In this document: positions 16,869 through 24,708 of the stretch, one piece after another
Layout: each line of letters starts with the position of its first letter
Numbering within the stretch: the first letter of the stretch is position 1
Assembly (NCBI GenBank): GCA_910578505.1
Contig: CAJTPV010000013.1
Coordinates: forward strand, 1-64,000
Length of the DNA: 64,000 nt
From: an uncultured Oscillospiraceae bacterium
GTDB lineage: Bacteria; Bacillota; Clostridia; Oscillospirales; Oscillospiraceae
Direction of reading: 5' to 3'
The notes under the pieces: model-generated
Told to the model about the DNA's origin: nothing
Seen by the model: only the letters and a program-made list of their open reading frames with translations
Database searches by the model: none
Program-made: the position numbers and the translations under genes

Positions 16869-17300
16869 ATGCCAGAAGAAGAAGTTGTGCAGCAGCAGCC
16901 CGCTGCCCCCCAGCCTGAGCCGAGGACGGAGGAGCAGCCCCTGTCAGAGGAACAGGAGAATGAGAAAAACCTGGAGGAGGAGGCCGCCGCCAAGGAAGCG
17001 GAACGGAAGAGACAGCGGCTGGTGACCTTCCTGAGCGCGACGCTGCTCGTCTGCCTGATTGCGGAGGTTGCCCTGGCCGCCTATATCGGCCTGACCCTTT
17101 ACCAGAATATCCAGAATCAGAAGCTGATGACCGCCCAGTACGAGGCCTATGTGGCCTTTCAGGACGAACAGCGGCAGAATCCGCCCAAGGTCCAGTACAT
17201 CGGCCCCACCGTCCGCGTGGTGGACGGCGTAGTGGTGGACAACTACGCCGCCGGGGCGGCTGCCCGTGCCCAGGCGGCAGACAATGTCCCCGGTATTTAA
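16869..17300 (+). CDS. Small single-pass membrane protein, unknown function
   Basis: A 143-residue protein with an acidic, Glu/Gln/Pro-rich N-terminus (about 1-55, ending KEAERKRQR), one membrane helix (VTFLSATLLVCLIAEVALAA) and an Ala/Val-rich tail of about 70 residues. The basic patch before the helix predicts the N-terminus inside and the tail outside. The ATG at 16869 has AGGTG 6 nt upstream; the frame extends further upstream but without a ribosome site. I do not recognise a family. Confidence 0.65.
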   Translation: MPEEEVVQQQPAAPQPEPRTEEQPLSEEQENEKNLEEEAAAKEAERKRQRLVTFLSATLLVCLIAEVALAAYIGLTLYQNIQNQKLMTAQYEAYVAFQDEQRQNPPKVQYIGPTVRVVDGVVVDNYAAGAAARAQAADNVPGI

Positions 17301-17304
17301 GAAC

Positions 17305-17376
17305 CTGTACAGCGGCTCCCCCCATGAAAAGCAGCGCCATCTGCGCTATTTTTCATGGGGGGAGCCTGCTGTACAG
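17305..17376. terminator. Long imperfect inverted repeat, probable terminator
   Basis: Arms of about 26 nt (CTGTACAGCGGCTCCCCCCA and on, with its complement ending GCCTGCTGTACAG) enclose a 19-nt centre. It starts 5 bp after the stop codon at 17300. There is no T run after it, so it may act as a structured RNA end or be a small repeat element. Confidence 0.55.
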
Positions 17377-17471
17377 ATTTCATGGTTTGTTCAAAAAATT
17401 TTTGGTGACTTTTTCCACCGGATGGAGTACAATAGAAACACTATACCAATGGATAGGGGAGGAGTATTTCG

Positions 17472-18317
17472 TTGAGAAAGCTAAACGATGCCATTGACCG
17501 CTTCTGCGCCCTGCACCCCAAGCTGGCGATCCCGGGCCTGATGCGGTATATTGTCGGCGCTAACGCCGTGCTGTACGTCCTGAGCCTCTTCGCCGGCGCC
17601 GGGACCCTGAATTTCCTGGCCCTGGATATCAGCCGCGTACTTCATGGGGAGCTCTGGCGGCTCATCACCTATGTGCTGCTGCCCACAAACGGGAGTATCT
17701 GGCTGATCATCTCCCTGGTCTTCTACTACTGGCTGGGGGAGACCCTGGAGCGGATGTGGGGCAGCGCCAAGTTTACCTTTTACTACGTCAGCGGCACGCT
17801 GCTGACCGCCCTGGGACTGCTGGCGGCGTATCTCATCGACGGCGTCCACACGTCCCTCTGGGGGGCCTACTACGTGAATATGGCCATGTTTTTCGCCTAC
17901 GCCCTCAGTTTCCCGGACGCGATGGTGCTGCTGCTCTTCATTCCCATTAAAATGAAATGGCTGGCGCTCCTGGACGCGGCCCTCTTCGCGGCGGATATCT
18001 TCCGCGCCGCAGCCGCCGGCGCGTGGGGCATTGCGCTGATGCCCATAATCGCCATGCTCAACCTGTTCATCTTCTTCTCCCCGGACTTCCGCCGGCGGGC
18101 GGACCAGGTGCTCTACCGGGCCCGGCCCCAGGCGGTGCAGTTCCGCAAGGCTGTCCGGGAGCAGCAGAAGCAGAAGGGCTACAACCACAAGTGCAGCGTC
18201 TGCGGCCGCACGGACACCGATTACCCGGACCTGCAGTTCCGCTACTGCTCCAAATGCGCCGGGTACCACTGCTACTGTCAGGACCACATCTTCAACCACA
18301 CCCACTTTACGGAGTAG
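17472..18317 (+). CDS. Rhomboid-like membrane protein with C-terminal zinc-binding tail
   Basis: A 281-residue protein with about six predicted membrane segments. The family signal is GELWRLITYVLLP followed by YYWLGETLERMWGSAKFTFY, the loop region shared by rhomboids. The catalytic GxSG motif and membrane histidine of rhomboid proteases are not visible, so it is probably an inactive rhomboid-fold protein. The cytosolic tail has CxxC and CxxCxxxxCxC-type cysteines with histidines (CSVCGRT, YCSKCAGYHCYCQDH), a likely zinc ribbon. The start is TTG 17472, with GGGGAGGAG 7 nt before it; no ATG nearby has such a site. Function unknown. Confidence 0.78.
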   Translation: MRKLNDAIDRFCALHPKLAIPGLMRYIVGANAVLYVLSLFAGAGTLNFLALDISRVLHGELWRLITYVLLPTNGSIWLIISLVFYYWLGETLERMWGSAKFTFYYVSGTLLTALGLLAAYLIDGVHTSLWGAYYVNMAMFFAYALSFPDAMVLLLFIPIKMKWLALLDAALFAADIFRAAAAGAWGIALMPIIAMLNLFIFFSPDFRRRADQVLYRARPQAVQFRKAVREQQKQKGYNHKCSVCGRTDTDYPDLQFRYCSKCAGYHCYCQDHIFNHTHFTE

Positions 18318-18356
18318 GGGGCCTGGGCAGGCGGCGCATTGCCCATCCGGCAGGAC

Positions 18357-18692
18357 TCAGTCCCAGGTTTCCCAGACCTCCGGGCAGTAGCCGACGGTGG
18401 CCTGCTTGCCGTTGCGGACAATGGGCGTCTGGAACAGCTGGGGGTTGTCCAGCAGCTTCTCCTCCGCCGCCTCCGCCGTGATATAGGCCATATACAAATC
18501 CTGATAGGCCCGGCACTTGGTGTTGACCAGCGCATCAAAGCTGAGACGCTGGCGGATGCTGCGGTACTCGCCGGGGGAGAGGCCCTTTTTCGCCATATCA
18601 ATGTACTGGTACTTGATGCGGCGCTCCTTGAACCACCGCTCCGCTTTCTTGGTGTCAAAGCACTTGGAGGAACCAAAAATCTGAATATTCAT
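18357..18692 (-). CDS. ArsC/Spx-fold protein (arsenate reductase family)
   Basis: A 111-residue thioredoxin-like protein. It begins MNIQIFGSSKCFDTKKAERW, with a single cysteine (C11) at the position of the ArsC catalytic residue, and has FQTPIVRNGKQATVGYCPE near the end, corresponding to the conserved cis-proline/arginine segment of ArsC, Spx and MgsR. It lacks the CxxC of most Spx regulators, so a reductase-like or uncharacterised role is as likely as regulation. AAAGGAG lies 10 nt before the ATG. It is divergent from the sirtuin gene with only 75 bp between them. Confidence 0.85.
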   Translation of the reverse strand: MNIQIFGSSKCFDTKKAERWFKERRIKYQYIDMAKKGLSPGEYRSIRQRLSFDALVNTKCRAYQDLYMAYITAEAAEEKLLDNPQLFQTPIVRNGKQATVGYCPEVWETWD

Positions 18693-18767
18693 CGCGATAT
18701 CGCTCCTTTATGGGAAAATTGAGAGAAAACTGCGGCACAACGCAGATGAGGAAAGGGGAAGCGCACT

Positions 18768-19481
18768 ATGACGGACGCAGTAAAAAAATTGAAGGACTGG
18801 GTGGCGGAGAGCAGCAGCATCGTGTTCTTCGGCGGGGCCGGGGTGAGCACGGAGAGCGGGATTCCCGACTTCCGCAGCACCGACGGACTCTACCACCAGC
18901 AGTACGCCTATCCGCCGGAGACCATCCTCAGCCACACCTTCTATCTCCGGAACCCGGAGGAATTCTACCGCTTCTACCGCAACAAAATGCTCTATCTGGA
19001 CGCCCAGCCCAACGCCGCCCACCGGAAGCTGGCGGAGCTGGAGGAGCAGGGGAAGCTGCGGGCTGTGATTACCCAGAACATCGACGGCCTGCACCAGAAA
19101 GCCGGCAGCAAAAACGTGCTGGAGCTCCACGGCAGCGTGCTGCGCAACTACTGCCAGAAGTGCGGCGCGTTCCACGGCGTGGAGGAGATCGCGGGCAGCG
19201 CCGGCGTGCCGCACTGTGACTGCGGCGGCGTGATCAAGCCGGACGTGGTGCTGTACGAGGAGGGCTTGGACCAGGATACGCTGTCCCGGTCTGTCAGCGC
19301 CATCCGGCAGGCGGACATGCTGATCATCGGCGGCACATCGCTGACCGTGTATCCGGCGGCGGGGCTGGTGCAGTATTACCGCGGAAATAGGCTGGTGGTC
19401 ATCAACAAGAGCGCCCTTTCCGGCGCGGACGCCGACCTGACCATCCGCGAGCCCATCGGCGAGGTAATGGCGCAGCTGTAA
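18768..19481 (+). CDS. cobB: Sir2-family NAD-dependent protein deacylase
   Basis: This enzyme removes acetyl or other acyl groups from lysine using NAD, giving nicotinamide and O-acyl-ADP-ribose. The 237-residue protein shows GAGVSTESGIPDFRS for NAD binding, TQNIDGLHQKAG with the catalytic His in LELHGSV, a zinc ribbon with CQKC and CDCG pairs, and GGTSLTVYPAAGL near the end. Length and motifs are those of bacterial CobB/SrtN. GAAAGGGGAAG precedes the ATG. Upstream nadE in this window makes the cofactor, though the genes are not linked. Confidence 0.95.
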   Translation: MTDAVKKLKDWVAESSSIVFFGGAGVSTESGIPDFRSTDGLYHQQYAYPPETILSHTFYLRNPEEFYRFYRNKMLYLDAQPNAAHRKLAELEEQGKLRAVITQNIDGLHQKAGSKNVLELHGSVLRNYCQKCGAFHGVEEIAGSAGVPHCDCGGVIKPDVVLYEEGLDQDTLSRSVSAIRQADMLIIGGTSLTVYPAAGLVQYYRGNRLVVINKSALSGADADLTIREPIGEVMAQL

Positions 19482-19580
19482 GTATACCACGGGGGACCGG
19501 CGCTGGCAACAGATGAGGGCTCACTGTCGGAAATTTTTATCCCTCGCGGCGATAGAAGCTGCAAGGCCCGGGTGGACGCA

Positions 19581-19617
19581 AAAGGACCGCTGCCCCTTTC
19601 AGGGGGAACGGTCCTTT
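19581..19617. terminator. Hairpin terminator after the sirtuin gene
   Basis: AAAGGACCG (19581-19589) pairs with CGGTCCTTT (19609-19617), with an inner CCCC/GGGG pairing. The rest of 19482-19803 contains no gene I can support. Confidence 0.6.
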
Positions 19618-19803
19618 GCTGCTGCTTTTCGGCTGCCTGCATTCGTTCCGCCGCCGTATACGGAATTCTGCTGCGAGATCCTGCAGACAGTCTCCTTCGC
19701 CGTCCTTCGGGGCGGCAAAAATCTCTGCCGGAGCGGGCATCCCGGCATCCTTGTCAGAAATTTAACTCTTTGCGATAAATTGCTACAAATTGGACAAATC
19801 TTA

Positions 19804-19832
19804 TTGAACCACGACAGCAATTGTGATATAAT
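19804..19832 (+). promoter_or_regulatory. Promoter of histidine kinase operon
   Basis: TTGAAC (19804-19809), 17-bp spacer, perfect TATAAT (19827-19832). It lies 83 bp before the kinase start. Confidence 0.75.
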
Positions 19833-19914
19833 GTACAATATATTGATCTGCTTTTGGAAAAACATACCACTTGCGCACTGCCTGACAACCGGCCATTTGG
19901 GAGGAGAGTCCGCC

Positions 19915-22479
19915 ATGGAGAATAAAATCACACGGTTTTTGATGTCCAGCCTGGTGCTGCTTTCCGTTTTTTGTGTGTTTGTTTTCAGCGTCCAGGCGCT
20001 CTGGAACAGCAGCATGGGCGCGGACGCGCTGACGGAGATCGGCGTCGTCTACATGTCCGGTATCAGCCAGCAGGTGTCCGCCCACTTCGGCACCACCATG
20101 GAGCTGCGGCTGAGCCAGGTCTCCGAGCTGGTGGACGCCGTGCCGCCCCAGCGCACCCAGAACCCCACGGTCACGCGGGTCTCCCTGGGGTATATTGCCC
20201 GCGCCAGAGGCTTTGAGTACCTGGCCTTTTACAGGGAGGACGGGCAGTTTGAGATGATTTTCGGCCCGCAGCTGGACCTGCGCCTGGCCACCTCCTTCCA
20301 GGAGGCCCTCCACCGGGGCGAGGAGCAGGTGGGCGCGGGCATGGACGTAAACGGGCGGGAGGTCGTTATGCTGGCTGTGCCCGCCGTGTATGACACCCAG
20401 GACGGCCAGCCCACCCTGGCCCTGGTGGCCGGCCTGCCTACCCAGAGCCTCAATAAGCGGCTGACCGTCAATATGGACCGCTCCATGGCCGACTACTCCA
20501 TCATCCGGCGGGACGGCAGCATGATTATCCGGGGCGAGGGCCTGGAGGAGACCGTCAACTACTTTGACCACGCCCGCGACCTCTACCGGCCCCTGGATGG
20601 CCGGAACGCGGAGGAGTTCGTCGCCGACATGCAGCACGCCATGGACGCCCAGGCAAACTTTACCAGCCAGGTGCAGCTGAGCAGCGGCCGGTGGCACCTC
20701 TACTGCTCCCCCCTGCCGGACTCCGGCTGGTATCTGCTGCTGTATATGCCCTACAACACCCTGGACCGGACCATTGCCGGCCTGGGCTTCCGCTGGACGC
20801 TGGTGTCCCTGGGCGGCTGCATCCTGGTCCTGGGACTGCTGCTGCTGGTGTTCTTCCAATACTTCCGCATGACCCGCCAGCAGGTGCGGGACCTGGATGA
20901 GGCCCGGCGCACTGCCGACAGAGCCCGGCGCACCGCCGAACGGGCCAGCCAGGCGAAAAGCGAGTTCCTCTCCAACATGAGTCACGATATCCGCACCCCT
21001 ATGAACGGCATCATGGGCATGACCACCGTGGCCATCGCCAACCTGCACAACACGGCCCAGGTCCGCTCCTGCCTGAAAAAAATCAATATTTCCAGCCGCC
21101 ACCTGTTGGGGCTGCTCAACGACATGCTGGACATGTCCAAGATCGAGCAAAATGAGCTGGGCGTCAACACAGAGCCGGTCTCCCTGCGCAAGACGGTCTC
21201 CAACCTGCTGCCCATGCTGCTGCCCCAGATCCAGGAAAAGGGGCAGAGCTTCCAGATCTATACCCGGAACATCCCCCACGAAAATGTGCTCAGCGACACG
21301 GTGCGCCTGACCCAGGTCCTGCTGAACCTGCTGGGCAACGCCATCAAGTTTACCCCGGAGGGCGGGCGAATCCAGCTGCGGATATCCCAGGAGCCCTCCC
21401 CCAGAGGCGGCGGGTACATCCGCACCCACCTGGTGGTGGAGGACAACGGCGTGGGGATGGAGCCGGAGCTGCAGGAGAAAATCTTTGAGGCCTTTGTCCG
21501 CAGCGATACGGCGCGGGTCCAGCGGACGATGGGCTCCGGCCTGGGCCTGACCATCACCAAGCACGTCGTCGAGGCCATGGAGGGCGAGATCCTGGTGGAG
21601 AGCGCGCCTGGCCAGGGCAGCAAATTCCACGTGATTCTGGATTTGGAGAAGGTCAGCGACCAGGAGCTGGAGCAGCCGCTGCCGGCGCGTAACGTGCTGG
21701 TGGTGGACGGCGACAGCCAGGTCCGGGACGCCGCCGTGGAGATGCTGGACTCCATCGGCCTCCACGCCGAGGGCGCGCCGGATGCCGCCGCCGGGCTGGC
21801 TCTGGACCAGGCGCGCCGGGGACGGGGCGAGGACGGCTTCCACATCGTCCTGCTGGACTGGGAGCTGCCGGAGGCGGTCGCGCCCCTAAGGCAGCTGGAG
21901 GCGCCGGTGCTGGCGCTCTATACCGGGGATTGGAGCGACGTGGAGGACGCCGCCCGGCAGGCGGGGTTCGCGGGCTGCATCAGCATGCCCCTGTTCCGCT
22001 CCGGACTGTACTACGGCCTGCGCAGATATGTCCAGGAGGTCCCCGTGGAGCTGGCGCCGGCCCAGGAGGAGCTGGCGGACTTCGCCGGAAAGCGGGTGCT
22101 GCTGGCGGAGGACAACGAGCTGAACTATGAGATCGCCAGCGAGCTGCTCCAGGAGCTGGGCATGGAGGTGGACTGGGCCCAGGACGGCCAGGTCTGCGTG
22201 GAAAAATTCCTGCAGTCCCAGCCGGACTGGTACGACATCGTGCTGATGGACCTGCGGATGCCCCAGATGACCGGCTTCGAGGCGGCGCGGGCCATCCGGC
22301 ATATGTCCAGGGAGGATGCGGGGCGGATCCCCATTATCGCCGTCAGTGCGGACGCCTTTTATGACGACATCCAGCGCTGTCTGGACAGCGGTATGAATGC
22401 CCACACGCCCAAGCCCATGGATATTGGAGAGGTCTCCCGCCTGATGAGCAAGTACCTGAAGGAACCGAACCGGACATAA
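19915..22479 (+). CDS. Membrane hybrid sensor histidine kinase with two receiver domains
   Basis: An 854-residue sensor. Residues about 8-30 and 285-310 are membrane helices around an extracytoplasmic sensor region of about 250 residues (Cache-like by layout). Then follow a coiled linker, HisKA with the phosphorylated His357 in SHDIRTPMNGIMG, and the ATPase with LLNLLGNAIKFTPEGG, EDNGVGM and GSGLGLTI. The first receiver (Asp648 in VLLDWELPE) is degenerate: VVDGD replaces the acidic pair and MPL stands where KP is expected. The second (Asp779 in VLMDLRMP; KPMD) looks complete. The ATG has GGAGGAG 9 nt upstream; the frame extends to 19513 without support. It has no output domain and is followed by a solute-binding lipoprotein. 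Confidence 0.92.
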   Translation: MENKITRFLMSSLVLLSVFCVFVFSVQALWNSSMGADALTEIGVVYMSGISQQVSAHFGTTMELRLSQVSELVDAVPPQRTQNPTVTRVSLGYIARARGFEYLAFYREDGQFEMIFGPQLDLRLATSFQEALHRGEEQVGAGMDVNGREVVMLAVPAVYDTQDGQPTLALVAGLPTQSLNKRLTVNMDRSMADYSIIRRDGSMIIRGEGLEETVNYFDHARDLYRPLDGRNAEEFVADMQHAMDAQANFTSQVQLSSGRWHLYCSPLPDSGWYLLLYMPYNTLDRTIAGLGFRWTLVSLGGCILVLGLLLLVFFQYFRMTRQQVRDLDEARRTADRARRTAERASQAKSEFLSNMSHDIRTPMNGIMGMTTVAIANLHNTAQVRSCLKKINISSRHLLGLLNDMLDMSKIEQNELGVNTEPVSLRKTVSNLLPMLLPQIQEKGQSFQIYTRNIPHENVLSDTVRLTQVLLNLLGNAIKFTPEGGRIQLRISQEPSPRGGGYIRTHLVVEDNGVGMEPELQEKIFEAFVRSDTARVQRTMGSGLGLTITKHVVEAMEGEILVESAPGQGSKFHVILDLEKVSDQELEQPLPARNVLVVDGDSQVRDAAVEMLDSIGLHAEGAPDAAAGLALDQARRGRGEDGFHIVLLDWELPEAVAPLRQLEAPVLALYTGDWSDVEDAARQAGFAGCISMPLFRSGLYYGLRRYVQEVPVELAPAQEELADFAGKRVLLAEDNELNYEIASELLQELGMEVDWAQDGQVCVEKFLQSQPDWYDIVLMDLRMPQMTGFEAARAIRHMSREDAGRIPIIAVSADAFYDDIQRCLDSGMNAHTPKPMDIGEVSRLMSKYLKEPNRT

Positions 22480-22496
22480 AGAAAGGGGGAAATCGT

Positions 22497-23792
22497 GTGA
22501 AAAAAGTATTCATCCTTCTGCTGAGTCTGCTGGCCGCGGCCGGACTGCCCGCCTGCGGCGGCGCGGAGAACCAGGGGACGCCTCCCCCGGAGGAAAAGGA
22601 GCCTGTGGAAATCACCCTCTGGTGCTATCCGGTGGGGGACTGGGGGACGCCGACGGCCATGTCCAAGCTGGTTACCGGCTTCCGCAGGGAATTTCCGGAC
22701 ATCCTGCTCTCCGTGGAGTATCCGGACTACGACACCGGAGACGCCAAGGTCAACGAGGCCATCGAGGCCGGAAACGCGCCGGACCTGGTCTTTGAGAGCC
22801 CGGAGCGGCTGGTGGCGGGCTGGGGGGACCGGGGGCTGATGGCCGATCTGTCCGACCTGTGGGCCGAGGACCACAGCGAGGGGATCTATGACGCCATCCG
22901 CAGCGCCTGCCGCCACAACAACGGCGAGTATTACGTCTATCCCCTCTGCTCCAGCGCCCACTGCATGGCCGTCAACTACGACCTGTTCCAGGCGGCAGGG
23001 GCCCTGCAGTACCTGGATGCGGAGAACCACACCTGGACCACGGAGGGATTTATCAGCGCGGTGAACGCCCTGCGCGCCTACGGCCAGGAGCGGGTGGGCG
23101 CGGTCTACTGCGGCGGCCAGGGCGGCGACCAGGGGACCCGCGCGCTGGTCAACAACCTGTACGGCGGCGTCTTTACCGACAGCGAGCACACCCGCTATAT
23201 GGCGGACAGCCCGGAGAACGCCCAGGCGCTGCAGCTGCTGCGGGATTTGGACGGCATCGCCTTTGACCCGGAGCTGGCCGGCAAGGGCGAAATCGAGCAG
23301 TTCTGCCGGGGGGAGCTGGCAATGGCGTTTTGCTGGAACTGCACGCTGGAGGTCATGCATACGGTCAAAAATCCGGACCTGGATTTTCGCGTCCTGCCCA
23401 TGGCCTTCCCCACCAGCAGCGGGGAGCCCCGTCTCCAGGGCGGAATCTATGGCCTGGGCGTGTTTGACAACGGGGACGAGGAGCGGGTGGCGGCGGCCAA
23501 GGCGTTTATCCGCTATATCGCCGGCAGCGAGGAGGCCTATACGAGAGCGGTCCAGATGTCCAACAACTGGCCGGTCAAGGATGGGGAGAACATCTATGCC
23601 AATGACGCCCTGATGACGGAATACAGCCTGTTCGTGCCCTATGTGGGGGATTACTACCAGGTGACGCCCAACTGGCCCGCGGCCCGGACCGCGTGGTGGA
23701 CCATGCTGCAGAAGGTGGGCCGGGGGGAGGATATTGCCCAGGCGCTGCGGGACTTTGACGCCGAGGCCAACGGTCCGCTGGGCGCGGCATGA
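22497..23792 (+). CDS. Extracellular solute-binding lipoprotein (family 1-like)
   Basis: A lipoprotein of 431 residues with a type II signal peptide (MKKVFILLLSLLAAAGLPAC), lipobox LPAC, then a Pro/Glu linker and a periplasmic-binding-protein fold (VEITLWCYPVGDWGTP, NAPDLVFESPERL, AMAFCWNCT). This class binds sugars or oligosaccharides for ABC importers. No permease or ATPase follows, so it may instead serve the kinase encoded 17 bp upstream as a ligand presenter; this is inference. The GTG start at 22497 has GAAAGGGGG 6 nt upstream. Confidence 0.88.
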   Translation: MKKVFILLLSLLAAAGLPACGGAENQGTPPPEEKEPVEITLWCYPVGDWGTPTAMSKLVTGFRREFPDILLSVEYPDYDTGDAKVNEAIEAGNAPDLVFESPERLVAGWGDRGLMADLSDLWAEDHSEGIYDAIRSACRHNNGEYYVYPLCSSAHCMAVNYDLFQAAGALQYLDAENHTWTTEGFISAVNALRAYGQERVGAVYCGGQGGDQGTRALVNNLYGGVFTDSEHTRYMADSPENAQALQLLRDLDGIAFDPELAGKGEIEQFCRGELAMAFCWNCTLEVMHTVKNPDLDFRVLPMAFPTSSGEPRLQGGIYGLGVFDNGDEERVAAAKAFIRYIAGSEEAYTRAVQMSNNWPVKDGENIYANDALMTEYSLFVPYVGDYYQVTPNWPAARTAWWTMLQKVGRGEDIAQALRDFDAEANGPLGAA

Positions 23793-24658
23793 TCTGTACA
23801 CTTTGTCCCCGCCGGTGCGCCGCCGTGCGCACGGAGACGGCGGGAGAGGGGTTCTGCGCCATGCCGGTATTGCCGGTGGCGGCTAGGGCGGGACTGCACT
23901 TCTGGGAGGAGCCCTGCGTCAGCGGCGTAAGAGGCAGCGGCGCGGTGTTCTTCTCCGGCTGTGTGCTGGGGTGCGTGTTCTGCCAGAACGGGAGGATCAG
24001 CCGGGAGCGGTGGGGCAGGCCCATCACTGTCGCCCGGCTGCGGGAGATCTTTGAGGAGCTGATCGCCCAGGGGGCCCACAACATCAACCTGGTGAGCCCC
24101 ACGCCCTTTGTCCCCGCCATCCGGGAGACGCTGCAGCCGCCGCTGCCGGTGCCTGTGGTGTGGAACACCGGGGGGTATGAGCGGGTGGAGACCCTGCGGA
24201 GCCTGGAGGGCCTGGTGCAGGTGTGGCTGCCGGATTTGAAGTATGTGGACGCCGCTCTGGCCCGGCGGTACAGCGGCGCGGCGGACTACTTCGCCTTTGC
24301 CTCCGCCGCCATTGTGGAGATGCACCGGCAGGCCGGGGACTTTGTGCTGGAGGACGGACTGCTGAAGCGGGGCGTGATGATCCGTCACCTGCTGCTGCCG
24401 GGAGCCCTGGACAATGCCAAGGCTGTGATGGACTGGGTGGCCGGGACGTTCCGGCCCGGACAGGTGCTGTTCTCCCTGATGGCCCAGTACACCCCCCAGC
24501 CGGGGGCGGAGGGGCTGCTGGCCCGGCGGGTGACCGGCGGGGAGTACCGGGCGGCGATGGCGTATATGGAGAATGTGGGGATCGTGGACGGCTACTGCCA
24601 GGAGGCCGGGTCCGCCAGGGCGGAGTATACGCCGGAATTTGATTTGACAGGGATATGA
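23789..24658 (+). CDS. Radical SAM protein, PflA-like (COG1313 group)
   Basis: A 289-residue enzyme with the radical SAM cluster motif SGCVLGCVFCQN (CxxxCxxC) near residue 54. An N-terminal CTLCPRRC pair may hold a second metal or cluster. It also has HNINLVSPTPFVPAI and WNTGGYERVETL, typical of PflA-like uncharacterised activases. Its ATG overlaps the stop of the lipoprotein gene (ATGA), so it is translationally coupled. The substrate is unknown; no glycyl-radical enzyme gene is adjacent. It ends 1 bp before a strong shared terminator. Confidence 0.88.
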   Translation: MICTLCPRRCAAVRTETAGEGFCAMPVLPVAARAGLHFWEEPCVSGVRGSGAVFFSGCVLGCVFCQNGRISRERWGRPITVARLREIFEELIAQGAHNINLVSPTPFVPAIRETLQPPLPVPVVWNTGGYERVETLRSLEGLVQVWLPDLKYVDAALARRYSGAADYFAFASAAIVEMHRQAGDFVLEDGLLKRGVMIRHLLLPGALDNAKAVMDWVAGTFRPGQVLFSLMAQYTPQPGAEGLLARRVTGGEYRAAMAYMENVGIVDGYCQEAGSARAEYTPEFDLTGI

Positions 24659-24659
24659 A

Positions 24660-24691
24660 AAGGCCCTCTCCCAAGGTCGGGAGAGGGCCTT
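24660..24691. terminator. Bidirectional terminator between convergent genes
   Basis: The perfect 13-bp stem AAGGCCCTCTCCC/GGGAGAGGGCCTT with a 6-nt loop serves both the radical SAM gene and the minus-strand SLH gene. Confidence 0.88.
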
Positions 24692-24708
24692 CCGATATCT
24701 TTTTGCTG

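Noticed and set aside
19801..21843. 680-codon open frame on minus strand opposite the histidine kinase
   Set aside because: Antisense shadow produced by high GC at third codon positions; no family motifs.
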